Assembly: GCF_002952775.1 (NCBI RefSeq)
Contig: NZ_CP025066.1
Coordinates: 2,790,001-2,854,000 of the forward strand
Direction of reading: 5' to 3'
DNA length: 64,000 nt
From: Halalkaliarchaeum desulfuricum
GTDB lineage: Archaea > Halobacteriota > Halobacteria > Halobacteriales > Haloferacaceae
The translations under genes and the position numbers were made by a program. Below, piece by piece: positions 18,856-26,640 of the stretch. Under the pieces are notes generated by a model, which saw only the letters and a program-made list of their open reading frames with translations, searched no databases and was not told where the DNA came from. Every line of letters begins with the position of its first letter. Position 1 is the first letter of the stretch.

Positions 18856-19162
18856 ATCGAATCGACAGCAGCCACTCGCGATTTTTATTCCCACGACAGG
18901 CGAGTCAATTCGCCCGTCTTCTCACCCGATTTATCAGAATTATTGGAAAACGTTGAGTATTACTACTAACTCCGAGGTAATGACTGATTATACACGATTT
19001 ACGGTCGCGAAAGCTCTTGTTACCAAATTATCCAGGGATGTTCAGGCACTCCCAGTCATCCGACAACAACCCGTTTGAGAGACAATCGCGCGATTAGCTA
19101 TGGGGGTAGGGGTAATGGGATCTACCAAGCCCGCCGGGACACCCGGCCGGGCGAGAACGACT
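18856..19162. other. intergenic region before the first intact SipW-type gene
   Basis: There is no credible gene. A weak hairpin (GGCGA/TCGCC near 18902-18917) follows the truncated gene. A TATA-like GATTATACACG lies near 18985. From 19072 the sequence is the first copy of a 147-bp repeat that runs into the next coding region. Confidence 0.5.
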
Positions 19163-19218
19163 ATGTCAGACCGGAAATTCGAGCTGTCACGGCGGAAGGC
19201 ATTGATCGGTCTCGGAAC
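19072..19218 (+). repeat. 147-bp direct repeat, copy 1 (leader plus signal-peptide start)
   Basis: This segment matches 20649-20795 with a single mismatch, 1577 bases apart. It covers about 91 bases of leader and the first 18-19 codons of the SipW-type genes at 19163 and 20740. The match ends abruptly on the upstream side. Downstream it fades through the signal-peptide codons. Confidence 0.9.
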
Positions 19219-20380
19219 CGTGGGCGTGGCGTCCGCTGGTGCCGGTTTCGGGACCAGCGCATACTTCAGCGATCAGGAAGAGTTCACTGGTAACTCGATA
19301 CAAGCAGGTGAATTTGAACTGACCGTTGAGCAGCAGGTTATCAGTATCGATCAAGACGATATTGGTCCGGATCACTTGGAGGCTGGCGAGGGTCCTGATG
19401 GTGGTGTTTGGGTTAAAGACACCATTGAGATTGAGGACGCGAAACCGGGTGACGAGTACGAATTCTGTTGGGACATCACCATCGACCACAACCCCGGATA
19501 TGTAGCCGTGGCGGCCGATTACGACGACTGGACTGGAGCTGAGGCAAGTGGTTTGGATCCTGACGACCTCCATGACGTTGACGATGAGGGCGATATGACG
19601 ACACTCGGTGAAGCAACAGAGGTCCAGTCGGTTTCGCTCGAGAACGGTGACGAAGTAACATACGAATATGACTATCTTGGGGACCTCCTCGCGGATCTCG
19701 AGAGCGGCGCACTTATAGATGATAACGATGACCCGATCCAGTTCGACGAAGGAGTAACTTGGACCCTGTGTGTCGAACTGAAGATTCCGACCGATGTCGG
19801 AAACGAACTCCAAGGCGCGCGCCTGGAGTGGGATCTGCTGTTCTACGCAGAACAGGCCCGACACAACGATGGCGCCGACATGGAATCCACTGCTGCGAAT
19901 GCTCTTGTTGACTTTCCGAACAACCCGTTCCTAGACGACGCGCAGACCGATAACGGCGGTCTGTTCGCAAATCTCGGAGGCGGAGAGGTTGTCCCTCTCG
20001 AGGAAGGCACAAAAATGAGCGATTTCCCGACCGGTGAAGTGGACGCACTGGATACTCCATTCATGCAGTCAGTGTACGCGAACACGACTGACGAGTCGAT
20101 CTCGATCGAGGTGGAGTCGATCGGGTTTGGGCCCACGGCCCAAGTATTGGGTGTTGATCCGTACAATGAGACCGAATTTGGCGTCGACGACCAGTGGTAT
20201 CGCATTCCGATCGGGATCGGAACACCGTATCCGATCGATGCTCCCGAAACCGCATGGGATGAACACGGGAACTTTGAGGGAGCGCCAATGCAAGGTGGTC
20301 CGGAAGGCGACTACGAACTCGTTGAGGTCAGCGAGACTGAGGATGGGTTCAAAGTCGTATGGGAGTATCTTGGTGAATGA
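19163..20380 (+). CDS. SipW-type secreted protein (TasA/camelysin-like) with extra C-terminal domain
   Basis: This 405-residue secreted protein starts at ATG 19163 (MSDRKFELSRRK); an in-frame ATG at 19100 would add 21 non-signal residues. The signal has a twin arginine (LSRRKALIGLG), a hydrophobic stretch and the SipW-type boundary GTSAYFSDQEEFTGNSIQAG. The beta-sandwich domain carries the family markers DAKPGDEYEF, NPGYVAV and LEWDLLFYAEQARHND (ending near residue 235). About 165 further residues, absent from the other array members, form an unknown C-terminal domain. Bacterial relatives (TasA, CalY) are cut by SipW and build fibres. Here it is a likely substrate of the peptidase at 27772. 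Confidence 0.85.
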   Translation: MSDRKFELSRRKALIGLGTVGVASAGAGFGTSAYFSDQEEFTGNSIQAGEFELTVEQQVISIDQDDIGPDHLEAGEGPDGGVWVKDTIEIEDAKPGDEYEFCWDITIDHNPGYVAVAADYDDWTGAEASGLDPDDLHDVDDEGDMTTLGEATEVQSVSLENGDEVTYEYDYLGDLLADLESGALIDDNDDPIQFDEGVTWTLCVELKIPTDVGNELQGARLEWDLLFYAEQARHNDGADMESTAANALVDFPNNPFLDDAQTDNGGLFANLGGGEVVPLEEGTKMSDFPTGEVDALDTPFMQSVYANTTDESISIEVESIGFGPTAQVLGVDPYNETEFGVDDQWYRIPIGIGTPYPIDAPETAWDEHGNFEGAPMQGGPEGDYELVEVSETEDGFKVVWEYLGE

Positions 20381-20648
20381 AATCAGTAGCCAGATTACAG
20401 AGATATCTCACAACCACCTGAGCAAGACGCTGATGGCATGATATAAAAATCAGCTCTCTTTCATATTTTTGATCTTGGGAAGGATAGGTATGGCGACCCC
20501 GGGGATGCCGAAATTAACGATAAGCTCAGCTTCGAACTCACCTTTTGAAAGTCCGATTTCACTCACCTCGCTGCCGATTGGCCCCATTATTTCGTGAGTA
20601 GGGGCGCCTTTCCGGATCGCAATCAGTCTATACGGCTTCAAAACGAGA

Positions 20649-20795
20649 CGTTTGAGAGACAATCGCGCGATTAGCTATGGGGGTAGGGGTAATGGTATCT
20701 ACCAAGCCCGCCGGGACACCCGGCCGGGCGAGAACGACTATGTCAGACCGGAAATTCGAGCTGTCACGGCGGAAGGCATTGATCGGTCTCGGAAC
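20649..20795 (+). repeat. 147-bp direct repeat, copy 2
   Basis: This is the second copy of the leader/signal segment at 19072-19218, with one mismatch. A TATA-like TCTATACGG lies just before this copy, which would place transcription start at about the left edge of the repeat. No equivalent box is evident before copy 1. Confidence 0.9.
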
Positions 20796-21522
20796 AGTGG
20801 GCGCGGCGTCCGCTGGTGCGGGACTGGGAACGAGCGCGTACTTCAGCGACCAGGAGGAGTTCACCGACAACAGCATTCAGGCCGGTACGTTTGGTCTGAC
20901 TGTTGACCAGTATGTAACAAACGTTGATCAAGATGGTCTTGGACCAGATCAGGAGGACTGGGAGGCTGACCAAAATGATACCGGAGTCTGGGTTAACACC
21001 CCCGAAATTGGAATTGAAGACGCCAAGCCCGGCGACGAGTACGAGTTCTGCTGGGAGGTAACAGTTGAAGATAACCCGGGATACGTTGCAGTCACAGGAG
21101 AATACGACGACTGGAACGGTGTTGATGTGGATAATATCGAGCTTGAAGACCTGTGGGACATTGATGATGAGGAAGATCTCTCGACAATTGGTGATGAAGC
21201 ACTCGTCACGGAACTCACTATCACAGTTCCCGGCGAAGATGATGATGAAACGGTGTACAAGTTCGGAGGTGATTATGATACCTTCGGGGATCTCCTCGAT
21301 GCTATTGAAGACGACGGCGTCCTGCTACACGACGAAGGGGGGGACGGCATCCAGATCGAGGCAGATCAAACGGTCACGGTCTGCCTGACGCTTGATATTC
21401 CCGGAGAAGACGTGGGCAACGAACTCCAGGGTGCAAAACTCGAGTGGGACCTCACGTTCTACGCCGAACAGGCCCGGCATAACGACCCTGAAGACGTAAA
21501 ATCCGAAGCAGCCGGGCTCTGA
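20740..21522 (+). CDS. SipW-type secreted protein (TasA/camelysin-like)
   Basis: This 260-residue protein has the same layout as the 19163 product but ends after the beta-sandwich domain. Its signal is MSDRKFELSRRKALIGLGTV with the GTSAYFSDQEEFTDNSIQAG boundary. Family markers DAKPGDEYEF, NPGYVAVTGEYDDW and LEWDLTFYAEQARHND follow. The first 18-19 codons and the leader are nearly identical to those of 19163, whereas the mature part has diverged, so the 5' end was duplicated or gene-converted recently. Only eight bases separate it from the next array gene, indicating an operon. Confidence 0.85.
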   Translation: MSDRKFELSRRKALIGLGTVGAASAGAGLGTSAYFSDQEEFTDNSIQAGTFGLTVDQYVTNVDQDGLGPDQEDWEADQNDTGVWVNTPEIGIEDAKPGDEYEFCWEVTVEDNPGYVAVTGEYDDWNGVDVDNIELEDLWDIDDEEDLSTIGDEALVTELTITVPGEDDDETVYKFGGDYDTFGDLLDAIEDDGVLLHDEGGDGIQIEADQTVTVCLTLDIPGEDVGNELQGAKLEWDLTFYAEQARHNDPEDVKSEAAGL

Positions 21523-21530
21523 GTTGAATC

Positions 21531-22310
21531 ATGAGCAAAGAATTCCAATTGTCGCGCAGGAAGGCCCTCGTCGGGCTCGGCACGGTCGGCGTCGCGTCGG
21601 CCGGAGCCGGGTTCGGAACGAGTGCCTACTTCAGTGACCAAGAAGAGTTCACTGGGAACTCCATACAGGCCGGCGAATTCGAACTTACGGTCGAACTACT
21701 AACAGGAGAGAGTACCGTTGATCAAGACGGAATCGGGCCCGATGAAGAGATTGAAAGTTGGGCTTCGGCAGTCGGTGATGATGGTGCTGAATTCGGAATG
21801 CCGATCACGATTTCCGATGCCAAACCGGGAGACACATACGAGTTTTACTGGGAGATAACGATCAACGAAAATCCTGGTTACGTACAGGTGGAAGGTGATG
21901 TACAGGAAGATGAACCCGGAGGCGATGAAGATGATGACCGCTTCGAAGAGCTTGGAGTTACACCAATCCCACTAGGGCAGTCAGATAACATTACAGCGAC
22001 GGTAGCCGTTGGTGATGAAGTAGAAGACGGCGAGTGGTCCGGTGCAGGAGAGTTCTCAAGTGAGACCTTCGATGGTGAGGGCCTTGGTGAGTTGTTCGAT
22101 GCTCTTGACGGTGACGGATTAGCACTCCGGAACGAAGATGGAGAACTGCTCACGATAGGTCCCAACGGTGATTATGATTCTGTCGTGGTATGTGTTGAAA
22201 TAGTCATATCGACGGAGGCAGGAAACGAGATTCAGAACGCATCCCACGCGTCTGACCTCAGGTTCTACGCCGAGCAAGCCCGCCACAACGAAGAGTTCAG
22301 GAGTGATTGA
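21531..22310 (+). CDS. SipW-type secreted protein (TasA/camelysin-like)
   Basis: This is a 259-residue member of the array. The signal is SRRKALVGLGTVGVASAGAG followed by FGTSAYFSDQEEFTGNSIQA. The mature domain has DAKPGDTYEFYWEI, ENPGYVQVEGDV and, at the C-terminus, LRFYAEQARHNE. The middle is strongly acidic (EDEPGGDEDDD). It lacks the cysteines found in the larger array members. It is closely spaced with both neighbours and so probably cotranscribed with 20740 and 22313. It is a likely fibre or matrix subunit by analogy with TasA. Confidence 0.85.
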   Translation: MSKEFQLSRRKALVGLGTVGVASAGAGFGTSAYFSDQEEFTGNSIQAGEFELTVELLTGESTVDQDGIGPDEEIESWASAVGDDGAEFGMPITISDAKPGDTYEFYWEITINENPGYVQVEGDVQEDEPGGDEDDDRFEELGVTPIPLGQSDNITATVAVGDEVEDGEWSGAGEFSSETFDGEGLGELFDALDGDGLALRNEDGELLTIGPNGDYDSVVVCVEIVISTEAGNEIQNASHASDLRFYAEQARHNEEFRSD

Positions 22311-22312
22311 AT

Positions 22313-24136
22313 ATGAGCAAGAAAAATAACGGATTAAAACTGTCGCGACGGAAGGCTCTCGCCGGGATCGGTGCGATCGGTGCTGCGAGCGCTGGCGCCG
22401 GAATGGGTACGAGTGCCTTCTTCAGCGATCAGGAATCGTTCGAGGGGAATAGTCTCGCTGCCGGGGAACTCCAACTCCATGGCAGCTGGCAGCAAATCTA
22501 CTACGGTGCATCACAGGAGACGCGCCCGCAGGACTACGGCGCGGCCGGTCGTCCGTGGGTGAACGCCTTCCCGGACGACGGTCAGTTCGTTGCTGATGCA
22601 GATTCCGACGGCATCCAGTCGTTGGGAGATCGCACCTACGTCGATGATCCAGATGTCGACCCGAAGTACGGCGATAATATTCAGCTCACCTGCGACGACT
22701 TCGAGGATCTACCGGACGCGCCGAGTCCGGTATTCGACCTCGAAGACGTCAAACCCGGCGATAAGGGTGAAGCCACGTTCGGGCTGAACCTCTGTGACAA
22801 TCCCGGCTATCTCTGGTTGCAGTCGGAACTCGCCGACTACGAGAACAATCCGGGGACAGAGGATCACCTCAAGGACTTCATCAAGGCGAAAGTCTGGGTC
22901 GACGAGGATTGTGACAATGTCCCAGACGGGTGTAAAGATGCGGACATCATGCTGACGGTCGACTTCTCCGGATCGACCTTCTACGACTCGTACGGAGGGC
23001 TGGTCTCGGACGACCCAATCGAAATCGGTGGTCACGAGTACGACGAAACGACCCTCGTGGATCTGGCGGAACAAGCGATCTACGAGCTGATCGTGCATCT
23101 TCGCGACGACCTCGAGTGTGAGTACAACGTCGGTGCGGTCTTCTTCAGTGGATACGATGGAGATTCGATTTCCGGTGAGGGTTCCGGCGACGCGAAACTC
23201 AGAGTGGTCGACCCAACCACGGATCTCAGTGGGTTGATCGAAGACGGCGACTACAACACGGCGGACGTTCCGGCCGACACGGGCGACGATCCCAACGAGG
23301 GCGGAGAACTGCGAAACCTCCGATACCAGCTCGCCGAGATCATCGCGCACGATCCGGATCCGGACGACGATCCTGACGAGTACGTCTGGGATCCGCGCGA
23401 AGACGTCGACGAGGAGGACATCAGTACCGGCACGGCGCTCAAGGAAGGTATCGAAGAAGCGGAAGACGTGATGGAGGACGAGTTTGGAAACCAACACAAC
23501 GTCCTCATCACCGATGGCTCACCGTGGGAAGACGGGAACCTCGGTTCAGACGACTACGAAGAGGTGTTGGAGATAGCTCACGACGCACGTGTGGACGATC
23601 TCGGCCCCCCGACGAGCATCTGTGTGATCGGCGATACGGACGAACGTGACGAGTCCGTCTACCTTCAGCAGGTGGTCGCGAACACTGCAGGCGTCGAGAT
23701 CGACGTAGATGATGCTATGGATGCCATCAACAGCATGATGTCGTCTGACACAACCCTCGACGATCACGATCCAATGGACGTCGGTGGGAACCTCGCCCAC
23801 TGGTTCCCTATCCGCGATGATAACGTGGCAACAGAACTGTACGTCATCTGTCTGAGCGATCTCCTCGGCGAGTACGTCCTCGGATACGGGACACTCGGAG
23901 ATGTGCTCGACGATCTCAACAGTGATGGGATGCAGTTGTTCCAGACGCCACGGCTCGAAGCAGACGCGTGTTTCGAACCGGGACGGACCCACTGTATTGG
24001 GTTCAAGTGGTGGTTCCCCACTGGTCAGGACGACGTCAACGACGCCCAGGGTGACTCCCTGACGTTCGACCTGTCGTTCTACACCGAGCAGTGCCGCCAC
24101 AACGAGAACCCAACTGGACCGCCAGCTGACGACTAA
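22313..24136 (+). CDS. SipW-type secreted protein with an inserted von Willebrand factor A domain
   Basis: This is a 607-residue array member; the start at ATG 22313 is chosen over an in-frame TTG at 22307. The signal is LSRRKALAGIG with GTSAFFSDQESFEGNSLAAG (to about residue 51). The TasA-like domain begins with DVKPGDKGEATFGLNLCDNPGYLWL (about 145-170) and ends with KWWFPTGQDD...FYTEQCRHNE (565-597). Between them, at about 207-470, lies a vWA domain with a MIDAS site: D217-x-S219-x-S221, STGTAL (Thr near 372-374) and ITDG (D401). vWA domains bind ligands through a metal ion, so this looks like an adhesive, possibly tip, subunit. Paired cysteines (LCDNPGY, QCRHNE) suggest disulfides. Confidence 0.85.
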   Translation: MSKKNNGLKLSRRKALAGIGAIGAASAGAGMGTSAFFSDQESFEGNSLAAGELQLHGSWQQIYYGASQETRPQDYGAAGRPWVNAFPDDGQFVADADSDGIQSLGDRTYVDDPDVDPKYGDNIQLTCDDFEDLPDAPSPVFDLEDVKPGDKGEATFGLNLCDNPGYLWLQSELADYENNPGTEDHLKDFIKAKVWVDEDCDNVPDGCKDADIMLTVDFSGSTFYDSYGGLVSDDPIEIGGHEYDETTLVDLAEQAIYELIVHLRDDLECEYNVGAVFFSGYDGDSISGEGSGDAKLRVVDPTTDLSGLIEDGDYNTADVPADTGDDPNEGGELRNLRYQLAEIIAHDPDPDDDPDEYVWDPREDVDEEDISTGTALKEGIEEAEDVMEDEFGNQHNVLITDGSPWEDGNLGSDDYEEVLEIAHDARVDDLGPPTSICVIGDTDERDESVYLQQVVANTAGVEIDVDDAMDAINSMMSSDTTLDDHDPMDVGGNLAHWFPIRDDNVATELYVICLSDLLGEYVLGYGTLGDVLDDLNSDGMQLFQTPRLEADACFEPGRTHCIGFKWWFPTGQDDVNDAQGDSLTFDLSFYTEQCRHNENPTGPPADD

Positions 24137-24140
24137 CCGC

Positions 24141-24168
24141 GGAGTCGGTTAACGACTCCCGGTCTTTT
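24141..24168 (+). terminator. stem-loop with T-run after the vWA gene
   Basis: GGAGTCG pairs with CGACTCC (7 bp) around a GTTAA loop. The stem is followed by CGGTCTTTTG. It lies four bases after the stop codon and directly before a tRNA-like structured element. Confidence 0.55.
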
Positions 24169-24209
24169 GCCCCACACGGTGTACGCCGGTTCGACTCCGG
24201 CGGTGGGGC
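24169..24209 (+). repeat. tRNA-like structured element, copy 1 (acceptor-like stem plus T-arm)
   Basis: GCCCCAC (24169-24175) pairs perfectly with GTGGGGC (24203-24209). Inside is a 5-bp stem GCCGG/CCGGC closing a 7-base loop TTCGACT, which fits the tRNA T-loop consensus TTCRANY and the B-box GGTTCGANTCC. The D and anticodon arms are replaced by nine bases (ACGGTGTAC), so it is not a functional tRNA. A second copy with altered outer stem is at 25686-25728. It ends 24 bases before the next start codon. Confidence 0.65.
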
Positions 24210-24210
24210 T

Positions 24211-24224
24211 TCCCCTTCGGGGGA
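24211..24224 (+). promoter_or_regulatory. UUCG-tetraloop hairpin just before the 24234 start codon
   Basis: TCCCC and GGGGA pair around a TTCG loop. The hairpin ends nine bases before the ATG at 24234. It overlaps the position expected for a ribosome-binding site and could influence translation or stabilise a processed 5' end. Confidence 0.4.
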
Positions 24225-24233
24225 TGAGCGATA

Positions 24234-25655
24234 ATGAGCAAGGAAAGCAGTTTCGAACTGTCGCGACGGAAGGCACTCGCCGGCATCGGCGCCGTCGGTG
24301 TGGCATCGACGGGTGCGGGGTTCGGCACGAGTGCGTACTTCAGCGACGAGGAATCGTTCGAGAACAACACGATGACGGCCGGGGAACTCGATCTCAGGCT
24401 CGACTGGCAGCAACTCTACTGGGGGATGCCCTATTATCATGATCAGGCACCCTACGGTTCCGCTGGACGGCCATTCGTGAACGCCCATCCCGACCATGAC
24501 GATGACGGGATGCAGTCGTTGGATGATGACACCCGATACGTCGACGGTGATCCCGGCGACGATATGAACTGGTCCATGGAAGATGTCGAGGACGGCGCAA
24601 ATATCCAGGAGGACCTAACTTGCGAGACCCTGGATAACTTCGGTGATCCCGACAGCTTCCACAACGACAACGGGTTCGAGCCCGACTCGCTGATCGATCT
24701 CGACGACGTGAAGCCGGGAGACTGCGGGGAAGTGACGTTCAGCTACCACCTGTGTGACAACCCCGGCTACGTCTGGCTTTTCGGCGAGTTGGCCGACGAT
24801 ATCGACGATGAACTCGCCGAAGCAATCGAGGTGAAGTTCTGGTACGATCTCGGCTGTAACAACGTTTTCGACGAGGAGCAGGATCAATTGATCTTCCAGT
24901 GGGGGAGCATGGCAGAACTGCTCCCGTACTTAACTGAGGGACTCCAACTTGATCCCCGAGTTTATGGGGAAAATCACGACGGAGACACCGGCGATGGGGG
25001 AGACGATAGTGGTGAATGCGTGAAAGTTGGCAAGGTCGATGTCAACGAAGACGGGACATTCGGTGAGGTCGATGGTGGCACCAAGGAGAATGGGAACGTA
25101 TTCAATTTCGATGATGACGCGAACGCACCTCCGTGGTCCGGTGGTGGTGACTACAAAGCGCGGGACGTGACGGTAGAAGTCGAGATCACAGAGTTCGAAG
25201 ATGAAGACAATGAGGAGGAACCGGTTTCGATTAAAGCAGAAGTCATCGACGGCGATTATGGACTCTGCCGAATCAGGGTAAATGGCGGTCAGGACAGTGA
25301 AACCTTCTATGACCTCGGGGAAGGTGAAGAGGCCTGCGTCACTGAAACGCGGGAACTGGAAACGAACCTTCGTAATCCCGGAGACCAGCGTGCTGCGATC
25401 AGTAACATCGAGTTCTTCGTCTGTGACATCGACGAAGACGACGTTCCACCACCGAACCTGTGCTTCCCGGCTGACGAGACGTTCTGTGTCGGATTTAAGT
25501 GGTGTCTACCAACTGATGTCGATGTCGAAACAATCGACGGGATCGACGACATCAACGATCTCCAGGCAATGTCCTTGAGCTTCGACCTCGGCTTCTACAC
25601 CGAGCAGTGTCGCCACAACGACGATCCGACTGGCCCATCCGGAGCCATGGACTGA
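24234..25655 (+). CDS. SipW-type secreted protein with inserted acidic beta domain
   Basis: This is a 473-residue array member. The signal is LSRRKALAGIGAVG with GTSAYFSDEESFENNTMTAG. The core shares DDVKPGDCGEVTFSYHLCDNPGYVWL (about 160-185) and ends in CVGFKWCLPTD...FYTEQCRHND. Between about residues 262 and 400 an extra domain begins GECVKVGKVDV and ends EFFVCDIDED. The 26641 product has a similar insert, so this is a mobile or inherited module. It is cysteine-rich and probably disulfide-bonded outside the cell. The gene sits between the two tRNA-like elements, unlike its neighbours, which are tightly packed. Confidence 0.85.
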   Translation: MSKESSFELSRRKALAGIGAVGVASTGAGFGTSAYFSDEESFENNTMTAGELDLRLDWQQLYWGMPYYHDQAPYGSAGRPFVNAHPDHDDDGMQSLDDDTRYVDGDPGDDMNWSMEDVEDGANIQEDLTCETLDNFGDPDSFHNDNGFEPDSLIDLDDVKPGDCGEVTFSYHLCDNPGYVWLFGELADDIDDELAEAIEVKFWYDLGCNNVFDEEQDQLIFQWGSMAELLPYLTEGLQLDPRVYGENHDGDTGDGGDDSGECVKVGKVDVNEDGTFGEVDGGTKENGNVFNFDDDANAPPWSGGGDYKARDVTVEVEITEFEDEDNEEEPVSIKAEVIDGDYGLCRIRVNGGQDSETFYDLGEGEEACVTETRELETNLRNPGDQRAAISNIEFFVCDIDEDDVPPPNLCFPADETFCVGFKWCLPTDVDVETIDGIDDINDLQAMSLSFDLGFYTEQCRHNDDPTGPSGAMD

Positions 25656-25685
25656 AGCCGACTCATCCCCCGACTCCCGATTTAC

Positions 25686-25728
25686 GCCCACGCTGGTGCG
25701 CGACGCCGGTTCAATTCCGGCGGTGGGC
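25686..25728 (+). repeat. tRNA-like structured element, copy 2
   Basis: GCCCAC (25686-25691) pairs with GTGGGC (25723-25728). The inner hairpin is GCCGG/CCGGC with loop TTCAATT, again a T-loop match. The linker is 13 bases instead of nine. Upstream GACTCCCG is shared with copy 1. The outer stem is changed but still paired, and the loop remains a T-loop. It ends 18 bases before the start at 25747. Confidence 0.65.
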
Positions 25729-25746
25729 TTCAATCACCGATATCGC

Positions 25747-26457
25747 ATGCACCCCAAAAACGTCTCCCGTCGCCAACTGCTCGCTGGCGTGGCGAGCATG
25801 GGCGCAGCTTCGATAGCCGGCCTCGCCTTTGCGACCGAGCGCAGCCGCGCGTTCACCGAAACGACCCAGCTCCAGACCGGTTCGATCGACGGCCTCCTGC
25901 TTGACTGGCGGGAAAAGTACAACGACACACCCCTTACGGACACGACCGATGGTGCAGCGTCGCCGTCTCCCACCGGCCCAGCAATCTCGCTCGGAAACGT
26001 CCTCCCGGGCGATTCCGGATCACTCAGCGTCCAACTCCGACTCGACACTGAAAACGAAGACGCCGACGACGTCGAGGTCGAAACAGAACTGAGCTTCGAT
26101 CTCACTGGCGACCTCCAGTCGCCGGGGCTTCAGGAGTTCATTCACGCCGCGGTCTGGTACGACACCGGCTTCCTGGAAGTGGACGCCTTCGGCGCGCGCA
26201 ATGCGGAACGCGATCCCGGGGAGCAACTGGTCCACCCCGACGCCGAGGGAACGCTCGAGGACGTGACGACCGCGCTTTCGGACGGGGTCGCCCTCGATAC
26301 GAACCCCAACGCCCCGACAGAATCGACCTGCCTCTCCGGGTCGGACAAAGTCACGGTCACGTTCTGGTGGTGGTTCCCCACGGACCAGGAGAACATCAAC
26401 GCGGTCCAGGGCGATACCGTCGAGTTCGACATCCGATTCGACGCTGAACAATGTTAA
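25747..26457 (+). CDS. short Tat/SipW-type secreted protein
   Basis: This 236-residue protein begins at ATG 25747 (MHPKNVSRRQLLAGVASMGA), an apparent twin-arginine signal. The SipW boundary is degenerate (LAFATERSRAFTETTQLQTG) and lacks the YFSD motif. The mature part keeps the family pattern: LGNVLPGDSGSLSVQLRL, then FWWWFPTDQENINAVQG, then VEFDIRFDAEQC at the very end. It is a divergent member of the array. Its start is 18 bases after the second tRNA-like element, and a gap of about 180 bases separates it from the next gene. Confidence 0.75.
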   Translation: MHPKNVSRRQLLAGVASMGAASIAGLAFATERSRAFTETTQLQTGSIDGLLLDWREKYNDTPLTDTTDGAASPSPTGPAISLGNVLPGDSGSLSVQLRLDTENEDADDVEVETELSFDLTGDLQSPGLQEFIHAAVWYDTGFLEVDAFGARNAERDPGEQLVHPDAEGTLEDVTTALSDGVALDTNPNAPTESTCLSGSDKVTVTFWWWFPTDQENINAVQGDTVEFDIRFDAEQC

Positions 26458-26640
26458 GTCGGATCGCTCCAGCGCCCTACCTCGGTTTAGGGATTGATTT
26501 CCGAAGTAATCCGGTTCTCAGGCTCGGCCTTCACTGGCTACAATGAGCCTATACTCATATGATAACCTCGCGTGAGGTACTCACACGAACGTGGTGGAGG
26601 ATGGGGTCACCACACCTGCAGCCATGGGGACGATACCACT

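Noticed and set aside
19100-19162. Alternative upstream ATG starts for the SipW-type genes at 19163 and 20740
   Set aside because: The added 21 residues (MGVGVM...) are not signal-like and are identical by duplication. The MSDRKFELSRRK start matches the other array members.
20450-20662. 70-codon frame on the minus strand in the gap between the first two SipW-type genes
   Set aside because: It starts with TTG inside the duplicated leader, has a basic, non-halophilic composition and no recognisable motif. The gap is more likely noncoding or a decayed remnant.
24169-25728. Intact tRNA genes at the two T-arm elements
   Set aside because: The D arm and anticodon arm cannot be formed in the 9 or 13 bases available, so these are not functional tRNAs.
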